64,000 nucleotides of DNA from Hirudinaria manillensis (taxonomy: Eukaryota > Annelida > Clitellata > Hirudinida > Hirudinidae): assembly GCA_034509925.1 (NCBI GenBank), contig CM067532.1, positions 3,026,642 through 3,090,641 of the forward strand, read 5' to 3'. Below the pieces are notes generated by a model. That model was not told the DNA's origin, searched no databases, and saw only the letters and a list, made by a program, of their open reading frames with translations. How positions within the stretch are numbered: position 1 is the stretch's first letter; every line of letters starts with the position of its first letter. Below are positions 49,922 to 62,300 of the stretch, in pieces. The position numbers and the translations under genes were made by a program.

Positions 49922-51535
49922 TTCTTAGAAATTAAGCTGAAACCATAAAACTCTTAAACATATTCATTTGGATTATCCCCCAATTAATCATAATATTGTT
50001 GCAAGACTATAAATTAAATAAATGCTTTTAAATTGTTTTATATTTGCATAAAAATAGCAAAATGTCACATGACTCAAAATGCTTGGGCTGCTTATTATAC
50101 AAATTGCTTATTGCAGTTGACAGATCAATACTGTCAATACTGGAAATTGTTGTTGACAATTCTAGATGGCAGCACCAGGAACTGCCTGGTAGGTATTCTG
50201 CCAGGTAGGAGCACTTTGTAAATGATAAAATGACCAATGAAGACATGCTCTGATATTCTATTAGGATGCACGAGGCAATGTAAATGTCGACCAATTTCTG
50301 TTGCATAAAAAAAAGTTGCACTTCAATAAATTCCGACAAAATATATTCCTCCTAATTTAATTAATTATACAACTAATAATTTCATTTGCCAGCATTAATT
50401 TTGTTCGACGCGTTTACTTTTCCAACAGGTTGTGGTTTCCGTGCATCGATTCATATTCTGAGGTTTGCACCTGGAAGTTGGAATATGCAGTGAACCGCGA
50501 CAACATGACTGCCGTCTCTTGCGGGGAACTGACGGGGACCATCCAATCTTCCGACTTGAGGCAAAAGATCTACCACTATTACCTCTCCGTGCCAACTGCT
50601 GCTCCTAACATTGCTCTCGCCGTTGGGTATGGATGCGATTCTTTTTGATTTCAATTGATTTTAATGGAAAATAATATTAAGTTGTTTGTTTGAGTTTTTT
50701 TGGTCAGTAATTTATATTTAATTTAAGGTTTATTACTTGGTTTATTTTTAATTATTAGTTTTATTATAACTGCTGTTAATGTGATGGATTAAACTGAGGT
50801 TTAACCAATTTGCTTTAATATTGTTTTATATCATTGTTGTGGCTAAATTTGTATTTAATGTTTGTTTGGATAAAAAAGAGACATTTGTATTTTGTTTTCA
50901 GAGAATTTGATGTTTGGGTTGATACAAATAGAAAGAATGTGTTGCATTATTGTTGTGTTCCTGAGCTGAGAGGTGTCATGAGAAATACTGTTTCATTTGT
51001 TCATAGTGTGAGTTCTTATTATCACTGCAACTTCTTCGTTTATTATTGTTTTAACTTTTGCATTTTTTAATATTTATAAATTAATATTAATTTATATAAT
51101 GAATATAATTTGCAATCACTCCAACAACTCCATTCCAAAAAATCATTTGCATATGGAGTTGGTGAAAATCTAATTTGTTCCAATTATGGACATTTTTCCC
51201 CGATGGAATTTTGTAATTGGCATAAAAACTTTAAATATTTTAATTCACAAAGACTTGATAACACATTAAATTTGGTATTAATGTTAATCATAACAATTAG
51301 AAGTAATAATGAAATATTAGGTTATTAAATTGAATTAAATAATAAATTTGATTTTAATGACAGGTGTTTGAATATTATGAAGAATTGTCCTCAAAATAAC
51401 TTTTCCGATGTATTTATTTTTTTCCCTAAAAAGGAATGATGCTTGGCTCATGAAAGGTTTGTCTTCACTGCTCGGCAGTTGGTTTCAGGCATCTGTTTTT
51501 GGTCTCACAAATCGTGTTTATGCCATGGTGAGTAT

Positions 51536-51610
51536 TTTGATACCTACCTGAGTGTACTTACTGAGTGTATTTACACCTACCTGATTGTACTTACTGAGTG
51601 TACTTAACCA
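51536..51610. repeat. CCTACCTGAGTGTACTTACTGAGTGTA-type minisatellite, TAF2 intron 11 (copy 2)
   Basis: Unit about 32 bp, two copies. The counterpart in copy 3 (57113-57235) has about four. Confidence 0.8.
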
Positions 51611-52320
51611 GCATGAAAATATTAACAAACACGATAATTTAATTCTAAAATAATTTAAATGTTGTAAAATCAACTAAAATAACTTTTGAAACAAGGTCGT
51701 GCCCTATGAATGTTTGAATGAGTTTTAAATGAGTTCCAATGCTACTATTATCATTATTAGTTTGAGGACATTTTGTCTCAGATTCTGTTCATTACTTGCA
51801 TTGTTTGTAATGATAATGATGATACTAGTGAAGATGATATTGGTGCCTTTAATGATGCTCTAGTAATGATAACGATCCTCCTCAGGACATGAGAAAAGTG
51901 TGCAAGTACGAGTTGAACACGAAACCAGTTCTCCTGGATCCCAGCAAGAACTCCCCTCGGACCCCCGAGAATCCTCAGGTCTTGTCGTCTGCTTATCTCG
52001 ACATTTACGAACTCAAGTCGAGCCTCGTCATGCGACTTCTCGAGAAACTCATCGGAAGGGAATTCATGCTTCAGGTTGGTTTCGCATGCTTTTATTCGAC
52101 AGCTGTTTGAAACTTTGATTTTATTTGTTTGTAATTTTTTATTTTAACCAATTTTTTTGGTTCTTCAAACCATACTGGGGTCAGTCTTGTAGGGGAAGCC
52201 TGAGCTTCCGAAAGGCTGGCCTTTTGAGTTACATTATTACTGTGTTTTGTTAATGTTTTGTTTTGTTTCAATTTGGCTGTTTTTTATGTAATGCAATAAC
52301 ATATAATGCAGTAAATGCTC

Positions 52321-52990
52321 ATAATGGATGTTCAATTCAACTTCCAATGAAATAAAACTTATACTTGAAGGGCAAATCCAGCAAAGACAAGAAGGAATAT
52401 TTGAAAATGGAGACCGAAGGAGCAGTTCAAGGAGAGGTCAGCGGTGAAATGAACCTCAATCTGAGCGAGTTGTCGTGCTCTTCGTCTTCCAGGGAATCGA
52501 CTCCAAAGAGACGGAAGGCGACTGCCGACTACAGATCCAGTTAGTTCGATGAAAATGGTTTAAATCCATTTTAAAATAAATGGGTAAATTCTAGGGTTTG
52601 TTTCAGTGGACATGTCGTATTATGGTGGCTCTCAGAATCTGAAGCAGGTTTCCAGCCTCCTGAGTGAAGAAGAAGAGGAAGATGACTTTGGACATTTTGG
52701 TCCGAGCAACCTGAAATCTGCCAGCGAAGGCAATTCTATGAACAAAGTCGAAAATGATTATGATGATGAAGACGAAGACAATGTTGTCATGAACCTTTCC
52801 AGTGATTCTGAAATGGACAGGAGTAGATTATCCTCTCCAGATGTTGATGATGATGATGCTTAATATGGGTGTTGCATTGAAATGTATATTTATGTATTTA
52901 TAATCGCAAATATCAATTAATTGTTGCCGAAAATTCTAAATTTTGTGAGTTGAAAGATGTGTGCTCGGAGTTGGCTGGAACATGTTCAAA
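52321..52990. repeat. near-identical duplicate of the TAF2 copy-1 3' end
   Basis: Matches 36227-36896 (exons 31 and 32, the intron between, and the start of the 3' UTR) with only a few substitutions. It begins 234 bp right of the Tc1 element, so it says nothing about when the transposon arrived. Confidence 0.92.
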
Positions 52991-53366
52991 TTATTATTTG
53001 CAGCTGTGTGGGTTGGATCAATATGATATTTGAAATTATGAAACAAGCGTTCTGGTAATTGATCGAAGTGATAGCTAATGAGTTCAGTGTCTCGCAAAAA
53101 TCTCAACTGAGTCGGAGACTTATGTGAACTAAAGACGGTGGGAGAGAGCTAAGTTAAGTTGTGCTACAAATTGCGAGATTGACAAGCTTGTTACAGTTTC
53201 AATTTTGTAATACTCTAAGTTCCTTAATGAATTTTGCAACAAAAAAATAATTTTTAAAATTACTTTTATTAGGTTCTATTTTATGTCTAAAAGTAATAAA
53301 GTGAATATAATGACTTCGAAAGTCGGGCCGTTTTTACCGCGCGTAAAGTGATAATTGATTGTCAAC
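52864..53366. other. spacer between TAF2 copy 2 and copy 3
   Basis: The first ~125 bp match the copy-1 3' UTR. About 52991-53312 is sequence absent from the 36766-36951 spacer. The last ~54 bp match the sequence just upstream of the copy-2 first exon and probably hold the copy-3 promoter or 5' UTR. Confidence 0.55.
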
Positions 53367-56300
53367 ATGAATGAGGACGGGCCGGCGTTGAACCTTCGCA
53401 GAATGTACAAACTCAGTGAGTTTTTGAGCATTGACAAAACCATTTCATCGGTGTCCATCGATGACAAAACGCACACGCCACTAAAATTTTGCTTCACTTG
53501 CATAGGGCTATGTCGAGCCACAAACAGAAATTTAATTAATTACTTTAAAAATCTAGTTGATCAAAAACAAAAATACTCGCTGATGGATTTTAAGACATAT
53601 TATTAGCAATTAACAACGTGTTATTACTGGAATTTAATATGCTACTTTTGATATTCATTAATCATTTTTTGATTTCTGCAGCACATCAGCTGTTGAGCAT
53701 TAAAAACTTCAATTTTGAAAATGAGTCTATTGTGGTAAATATTTGAACATTTTTTTGAGGTACAAATGCATTTCTAAATTCTGAATTTGTTATTTCCTTC
53801 CAGGGTTTTGTGAACATGTCATTCACTCCTTTGAGTAATGACCTAAAAAATATTTACATTAATTGCCAACAATGCCGTAAGTATTCACTTGCATAAAATA
53901 CCCACAAATAATAATTTCTTTCAACTTTATCAATTCTTTTCATTGACTTCTTTACCCACATTTTGTGGGATCACGTTATCTGTCAGAACGGAGACCATAA
54001 AAATTACGTTTTTAAAGCAATAAATGTAAATTTAAACAATCCATTTCAGTGATCCATCGCATATCCATCAACGATTCTATTGAACCCGCCTATTCATATT
54101 CTGACCCGACCTTAGATATATGTCAGGACAAGGGACATTCAAGGTGAAGTGTTTATATAGAAATAATTAAAGGTGCAAAGCACCAACATTTTTAGTAATT
54201 TAGTTTTAATTATTCGCAATAATAATGCAACCATTTGTGACTCACTGTTGATAAGTCATTTATTGAATTTAAGAATTGCAAATTTTTTTTTGCAGACACA
54301 ACATTGAAAGTTTTGAAAACTGCCACAAGAATGTCGTATCAGAAGTCAATCCAGACAATGGCAAGGGAGAAATTTGCATCCTCATTCCTGAGGAACTTCA
54401 GAGTTCCATTTTAGGTTCGACTGAAAAAATAACAATAAAAATAACCAAAAAGAAATTTTGTGATTTCAGTGAATTTAATGAAATTTTGAGATTTCAATAA
54501 ATTTAATGAATATTTCAATTAATATTAATATTAATGTTCCCAGAATTGAAACCTTTTCAAGTGATAATCGAATTTTCTTTGGCGAAACCAAAGGGTGGCT
54601 TGAAATTTGTCACCAAAGATTCTGATGGATCACCCCTGGAGAAAGTTTATCTTTTCAGTTGCGGACACGAAAATTCATCAAGGTTTGTAGTTTGTTTGCT
54701 ACTGCTTTGTTTGAGCCAAGATTTGTTTTAATTGATGTATTAATTACTAGCTACAAAGCATGAAATAATAAGTATTATGCTAAAATGGAAATTGCACCTA
54801 TCTTAACAGCAAATATAATTATCACAATCAGAATATAAATATAATGATCACATTCAGAATATAAATATAATTATCACAATCAGAATATAAATATAATTAT
54901 TACAATCAGAATATAAATATAATTATCACAATCAGAATATAAATATAATTATCACAATCAGAATATATTCTTAGAAATTAAGCTGAAACCATAAAACTCT
55001 TAAACTTATTCACTCGGATTATCCACAAATTAATCATAATATTGTTGCAAGACTATAAATTAAATAAATGCTTTTAAATTGTTTTATATTTGCATAAAAA
55101 CAGCAAAATGTTGCATGACTCAAAATGCTTGGCTTGGCTTATTACATTAATTGCTTATTGTTCCTGCAGTTGACATATCAATACTGTCAATACTGGAAAT
55201 TGTTGTCTTGTGAATTGTTGTGACAATTCCAGATGGCAGCACCAGGAACTGCCTGGTAGGTATTCTGCCAGGTAGGAGCACTTTGCAAATGGTAAAATGA
55301 TCAATGAAGACGTGCTCTGATATCCTATTAGGATGCACTAGGCAATCTAAATAGTGACCAATTTCTGTTGCATACATTAGTTGCACTTCAATAAATTCCA
55401 ACAAAATATATTCCTCCTAATTTAATTAATTATACAACTAATAATTTAAATAATTTCATTTTCCGGCATTAATTTTGTTCGACTCGTTTACTTTTCTGAC
55501 AGGTTGTGGTTTCCGTGCATCGATTCATATTCTGAGGTTTGCACCTGGAAGCTGGAATATGCAGTGAACCGCGACAACATGACTGCCGTCTCTTGCGGGG
55601 AGCTGACGGAGACCATCTACTCTTCCGACTTGAGGCAAAAGATCTACCACTATTACCTCTCCGTGCCAACTGCTGCTCCTAACATTGCTCTCGCTGTTGG
55701 GTATGGATGCGATTCTTTTTGATTTCAATTGATTTTAATGGAAAATAATATTAAGTTGTTTGTTTGTGTCAGTAATTTATATTTAATTTAAGGTTTATTT
55801 TTAATTATTAGTTTTATTATAACCTCTGTTAATGCGATGGATTAAACTGAGGTTTAACCAATTTGCTTTAACATTGTTTCGTATCATTGTTGCGACTAAA
55901 TTCATATTTAATGTTTGTTTGGATAAAAAATACAGAAACGTTTGTATTTTGTTTTCAGAGAGTTTGATGTTTGGGTTGATCCAAATAGAAAGAATGTGTT
56001 GCATTATTGTTGTGTTCCTGAGCTGAGAGGTGTCATGAGAAATACTGTTTCATTTGTTCATAGTGTGAGTTTGTATTATCACTGCAACTTCTTCATTTAT
56101 TATTGTTTTTAATGTTGCATTTTCATTAATATTTGTCAGTTAATATTAATTTATATAATGTATATAATTTGCAATCACTCCATGTTCAATCACTCCAACA
56201 ACTTCAATCCAAAAAAACATTTGTGTAGGAAGTTGTTGTTGTTTCAAAATCTAATTTGTTCCGATTATGGACATTTTTCCCGATGGAATTTTGTAATTGG

Positions 56301-59300
56301 CATAAAAACTTTTAAATATTTTAATTCACAAAGACTTGATAACCCATTAAATTTGGTATTAAATTAGTTAATCATAACAATTAGAAGTAATAATGAAATA
56401 TTATGTTATTGACTTGAATTAAATATTAACTTTGATTTTAAGGTGTTTGAATATTATGAAGAACTATTATCAACAAGATACCCTTATCCTTGCTACAAGC
56501 ATGTTTTTGTTGACAAGGCTTATAAGGACATCAGTTCCTATGCTACCATGACTATATGCAGGTAGGTTTATAAATAATAAAGTTACTGAGGGATATGCCA
56601 TTTTATTAAATGTTATTAAATTTGTTGGTCTTGGTTGAAACTGTACTTCCATTTATTTGCATTTATTTATTTATATTTATTTACTTATTTACAATTTAGA
56701 CAATAAATGGTTAAATAATAAATAATTAACTGATTGTTTAATGATTCCCGATGCCAAAATGATGATCTCTTCTTCAGCATAAACCTCCTACACTCCAAGA
56801 AGGTCATTGAACAAACCATAATCACTCAGAAACTCCTTTCAAAAGCAATTGCTCAGCAGTTCTTTGGCTGCTACATATCCAGGAATTCATGGTTTGTTTG
56901 TCATTTTAATTTATTTAATCAATTGGTTAATTGCAACTTTAATTAATTATTTGGTTAATTTATCACTTTAATTAATTTTAATTGTCTTCAAAATAAAAAG
57001 GAATGATGCGTGGCTCACAAAAGGCTTGTCTTCACTTCTCAGCAGTTGGTTTCAAGCATCCGTTTTTGGTCTCACAAATCGTGTTTATGAAACAGCCATG
57101 GTGAGTATTTTGATGCCTACCTGAGTGTACTTACTGAGTGTACTTACACCTACCTGAGTGTACTTACTGAGTGTACTTACACCTACCTGAGTGTACTTAC
57201 TGAGTGTATTTACACTTAGTTGAGTGTAGTTTACCAGCATCAAAATAATAACAGACATGATAATTTAATTCTAAAATAATTTAAATGTTGTAAAATCAAC
57301 CAAAATAACTTTTGAAACAAAGTCATGTGCCCTGTGAATGTTTGAATGAATTTTAAACAAGTTCCAATGCTATTATTGTTATTATTAGTTTGAGGACATT
57401 TTATCTCAGATTCTGTTCATTACTTGCATTGTTTGTAATGATAATGATGATACTAGTGAAGATGATATTGTGTTCTTAATTGATACTACTTAAGGTGTTA
57501 TTGGTGCCTTTAATGATGCTCTAGTAATGATAACGATCCTCCTCAGGACATGAGAAAAGTGTGCGAGTACGAATTAAACACGAAACCGGTTCTCCTGGAT
57601 CCCAGCAAGAACTCCCCTCGGACTCCCGAGAATCCTCAGGTCTTGTCGTCTGCTTACCTCGACATTTACGAACTCAAGTCGAGCCTCGTCATGCGACTTC
57701 TCGAGAAACTCATCGGAAGGGAATTCATGCTTCAGGTCGGTTTCGCGTGCTTATTGAATTTATTTGTTTGTAATTTTTTATTTAAATTTATGTTTTTGTT
57801 CTTTAAATCATGACTGGGGTTGGTCTTGTAGTGGAAGCCTGAGCTTAAAATAATATATAATGCAATAAATCTCAAAACAAAAATTGATGATATCATTGAC
57901 TATCTGGTATCCATGATTAGTTTAATTGGTTAGCCATCCATGATGGGTATATCAAGTCGTCACAGCGACTATCCAACGATATCTTAAGATGATATTATAT
58001 CATCAAGCCAGATATCGTCAGATATTTTTAATGAAATTCAAACTTTTTCAAAGGTGATGCACAATTTGTTGGTCCTTGCAACGAACGCAGCAGAACAGAG
58101 TTTCACAGAAGTCAACAGCTGGTCAAACATGGCCGTCTCAACAGAATCTGTGAGTTAATTATAATTATAACCTTTTGTAATTTATTTTAAGTTTATAATT
58201 TATTGGTATTCATAGTTAATTTTTGTAAGAAATGAATACAAATATTAATATTAATGCATAATCATCATCATCATTATTACTATTATCATTATAATAATAA
58301 TAATAATAATATAATAATAATTATTATTATTATAACTGCATGTACATTATGTAATTAATTTTTATCATCCTCAGTTTGCCAATCGCATCTTATTGGTCGC
58401 AGGTCGAGACATTTCGAGTTTCATAAATCAATGGGTGTAAGTTGAGGGAATTAATTAATTAATTAATTTATTTATTTATTAAGTTGAGATAATTTATTTA
58501 TTTGTTAAGCTTGCTTTAAGTTTTTTTAAGATTATTTATTAAGTTTGCTTTGTCGCAGTCCTGATTTCAGTGGTGCTGATGAATAATTTATTTATGATGA
58601 TGATGATGGTGGAAGTGATGATGATGATGTTGATGTTGTTTTAGATACCAAGGAGGGGCAGTGGTTCTTGTTGGTAGTTTCAATTTCAACAAGAAGAGAA
58701 ACGTTTTGGAGTTGGAATTGAAGCAGGATTTGTCCTCAAAGAATTCACTTCCGTATGCCGTGAGTTGAAAAGCTTACGATTTTATGATTGTTCATATGAT
58801 TATGAATATGAATATGCAGTAGTTTGCATAATTAATACATTATCATGCATTTACATAGTTGCTGCATGTTTAAATATGCATTTGAAATAATTTATTCAAA
58901 TGACGCTTGACGCACCTCATTCATCCCCTTCAGTCCTACATTGAAAAATCTGGTTTTTCTTCCATCATTCATTAACTGTTTACATCATTATTTATTATAA
59001 TTTATTAATCATAATATATTCATATATGCATGAATTAAAGTCCCATTATTATTATTATTATTATTATTATTGTTATTATTATTATTATTATTATTATTTA
59101 ATTAACTTTGTTCAATTAAATCATTTTATTTAGTTTGTTATATTTGTTCGAAATGATTTTTTATTTTGCGATTCCACAGGGTCCTGTCGTGGTGGCAGTG
59201 CAGGAATTGGACGGAACTTTCTGTCGACAGTTTGTGTTGGAGGAAAACAAAACGAGGTTCGACGTGGGATGCCATTCAAAGAGTCGCAAGTGAGGATTTA

Positions 59301-62300
59301 AAAATTATTTAAAGAAAATAATTAAAATAAAATATAAATAAATTAATTAAAAATTATTTTAAGAAAATAATTAAAATAAAATATAAATAAATAAATTAAA
59401 AATTATTTTAAGAAAATAATTTTAAGAGATTGATTTTAAAAAATTGATTGACATGCTGATGCTCTGGCTATGATGCCTTAGAAATGATATAATAGTATTT
59501 TATTACTACTATTATTTATTATGTTATGATTATTATTTATATTACATTATTACATTCATATTTATTATTATTTTTTATTTTTATTATTATATTCATATTT
59601 ATTATTATTCAGGCAGAAGAAAAAAAAGATTCCACTTTGGACTGGAGAGGAGGCTGACATGAACTTGGATTGCATGGAGTGCGTTTCTGTTTTTGGAATG
59701 AATGCTTCAAAGATTTTATAATAATAATAATAATAACAATAATAATAATAATAATACTAATAAAAATATTTACTTTATAATATTTACTGCTACTAATAAT
59801 AATAATATTTATATTGTTTGTCAATGCTTGCTTGCTTGTTTTATATTAAGTTGATTGTTTTTCCTTCCAGTCCAGAGTCCCCTGTCTTGTGGGTCAGAAT
59901 CGATCCTGAAATGAACTTGTTGAGGATCGTGAAGTTGGAACAGGCGGATTTCATGTGGAGGTACATGTTGGTTCATGAGAGGTGTGTCGTTGCTCAGCTC
60001 CAGGTGGGTTTTGGAAGCTAATTAATAATAATTATAATTATGATATAATTATGATAATATTTATTTTAATAATGTTTATTTTCTGCGATAATTATTTTCA
60101 ATTGATTGATTTCATCGTCAATGACAGGCCATCGAGACTTTGGAGAGATTTCCATCCGAAGACACCAGGAAGGCTCTCATCCAAGCAGTTGAATGTGATA
60201 AGTTTTTCCCAAAAATTCGTGAAGCAGCAGCTTTTGGTCTGATGAAGGTACGTGCATGTGTTGGATGAATGATTTATTTATAGATGAATTGGAATTATAA
60301 ATGCTTATTTATTTATTTATTTCTGAAATATTTTTAACTATTTTTAATTAATTTAATTTAAATTGTTTGTAAATGTGCAAATTATAAATGCTTTATTCAT
60401 TTCTGTAGATATTTTTATCAATTTTTTAATTAATTAGTTAAATTGTTTCTAAATTTATGCAAATGATTTATCATTAAATAGGTTGAAAATCACCTCAAAT
60501 GTCCTTCCTCGTTGATGAAAATCTTCGAGTCTTTCTTCGGGGACTTGGATTTTCCGAATGTCGTCAGACGCAACAATTTCTCACATTTCCAGCACTACGC
60601 CCTGCAGAAGGTCTGAGTTCTTGGTTACTAATTAAATAGTATTAAAGCATTTTAATACTTTATACCATTAATAATAATAATAATAATTAATTATAACTAT
60701 TTATTGTAAATTATAAATGTCGGTGTAATTATAAATATTCATAATTATAAATATTTCTCACTTTTGCAGGCACTGCCTCTGGCGATCTCGAAGCTGAGAA
60801 GTGCCGAAGGCGTCTGCTCGTCCGAAACTTTGAGGTTTCTGTTGGATCTCATCAAATACAACAACAACTCTGTTAACGAGGTCTTGGAAGCACTTTGCAA
60901 CTTTCTTTTTATTAATTAATTAATTTATTTATTTATTAGTATATTTATTTATTAACACGTCGATAATTGATTCAATCAACTTCTATCACTTAACCATTCG
61001 TTATGAACGTTTACAGTTTACGGACTGCTACTACAAGGCCAATCTGATCGATGCTCTTACAAATACATTGGCCCATGCTGCAATACCAGCACCTTTAACG
61101 AGGTTATAATACTTTTATTTTAAATCTTTTGCCTTCAAAAGTTTAAAAATCATTTAAGTTGGTCAGGAAAAAGTTAAGACCACTTTATTAAAACTATGCA
61201 ATAATTTGCTATTATGTTTATAGTTAATAATAATAATAGTTAGAGTGTTAAGTCATAAAGCCATTCAGTAACTATTTGTGTACCTTGTCTGACATAATTT
61301 ATTGTTATTATAATTATTAATAATTAATTTATTATTATTATTATTGTCCTCTTTTAGGTACGGACCGTGCGATGACTTATTGACCAGCAACGTGCTCGAG
61401 ATTTTTGATGAAATCCTCCTCAGACTGAACATGGAGAAGATTTTACCCTCGCACAAGTTTTGCATCACAGTCAGGTATGAATTATATTTGAATTGATTTG
61501 AAAATTATTATTAATTTTATAAATTTTATAAATGTAGCATAATTTATGTAGCACCATGGGGTCAGAGGTGATACTCTGTCCTTAAAAGTGCCACATGTGG
61601 GAAGCCATATTTGTAGATCAGCTGTTGCCTAAATATAACAACATGTGAACATAAACAGTCCAATTTAACTCTGTATTATATTCAAAAAATGGGAGCCTAT
61701 TGGAAACATGAGAATTCCCATCATTTAGTAATTGATGAATAATTAATTATGTAATTAATAATTATTTTATTATTCTTTAACCTGCAGCTGCCTCAAAGCC
61801 TTCCGAAAGTTGCACTCGTGTCGCCACCTACCTTGCAATCCGAACCTTTTTAAAAGTTATGCCACCGAAGGGAACTTCATTGACGTTAGAATGGCAGCCT
61901 TTGCTCTGCTCACTGATTATGCAGCAGGTTTGCATGTTAACTATTATTGATTATAATAATTAATGTTAATTAATAATAATGTTAATTAGTTTTATCCTGT
62001 TATTGGTTTCATTGGATATGAATATTGTATTATATTACATTACATTATATTGTATTGTATTATATTATATTATATTACATTATATTATATTATATTATAT
62101 TATATTATATTATATTATATTATATTATATTATATTATATTATATTATATTGTATAATGTTGTGTAATGTTACATATAACTTTTAAATCTTACATATTAG
62201 CTATTTATATCCTAATATTGTTTTATATTGTAAATAAGTTTAAATATGAAATTCATTCTTGTCCATTCTGTTGTTCTCAATTTTCAACAATTCTATATTT

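Larger units (their letters stand above)
48030..50660. repeat. direct duplication of TAF2 exons 6-7 with flanks, period about 1.45 kb
   Basis: About 48030-49260 and 49500-50660 match almost base for base, including introns. The first unit differs by single-base gains and losses in runs, such as an extra T in CGATTTCAT and changed A counts. They break exon 7 there while the second unit stays open. Confidence 0.9.
47678..52863 (+). pseudogene. TAF2: TAF2 copy 2, rearranged and truncated
   Basis: Pieces in order: end of exon 4 (47678-47703), exon 5 (47856-47974), exon 6 (48076-48214), exon 7 (49012-49210, with several indels), exon 6 again (49547-49685), exon 7 again (50429-50626, clean), exon 8 (50902-51007), first 23 bp of exon 9 (51364-51386) run into the end of intron 10, exon 11 (51434-51527, 6 bp short), exon 12 (51886-52074), exon 31 (52371-52539), exon 32 (52607-52863). 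Exons 2-3, most of 4, most of 9, 10 and 13-30 are absent. Sequence is closest to copy 3 through exons 6-12, but the last two exons are almost identical to copy 1. It cannot encode a full TAF2. Confidence 0.9.

Noticed and set aside
53355..53606. 83-codon frame running through the TAF2 copy-3 exon-1 donor
   Set aside because: The exon 1 to exon 2 splice (phase 1, giving RMYKLTHQ) matches TAF2. The read-through is most simply intron sequence, though the matching segment near 36952 is discussed as a possible PRA1 exon.
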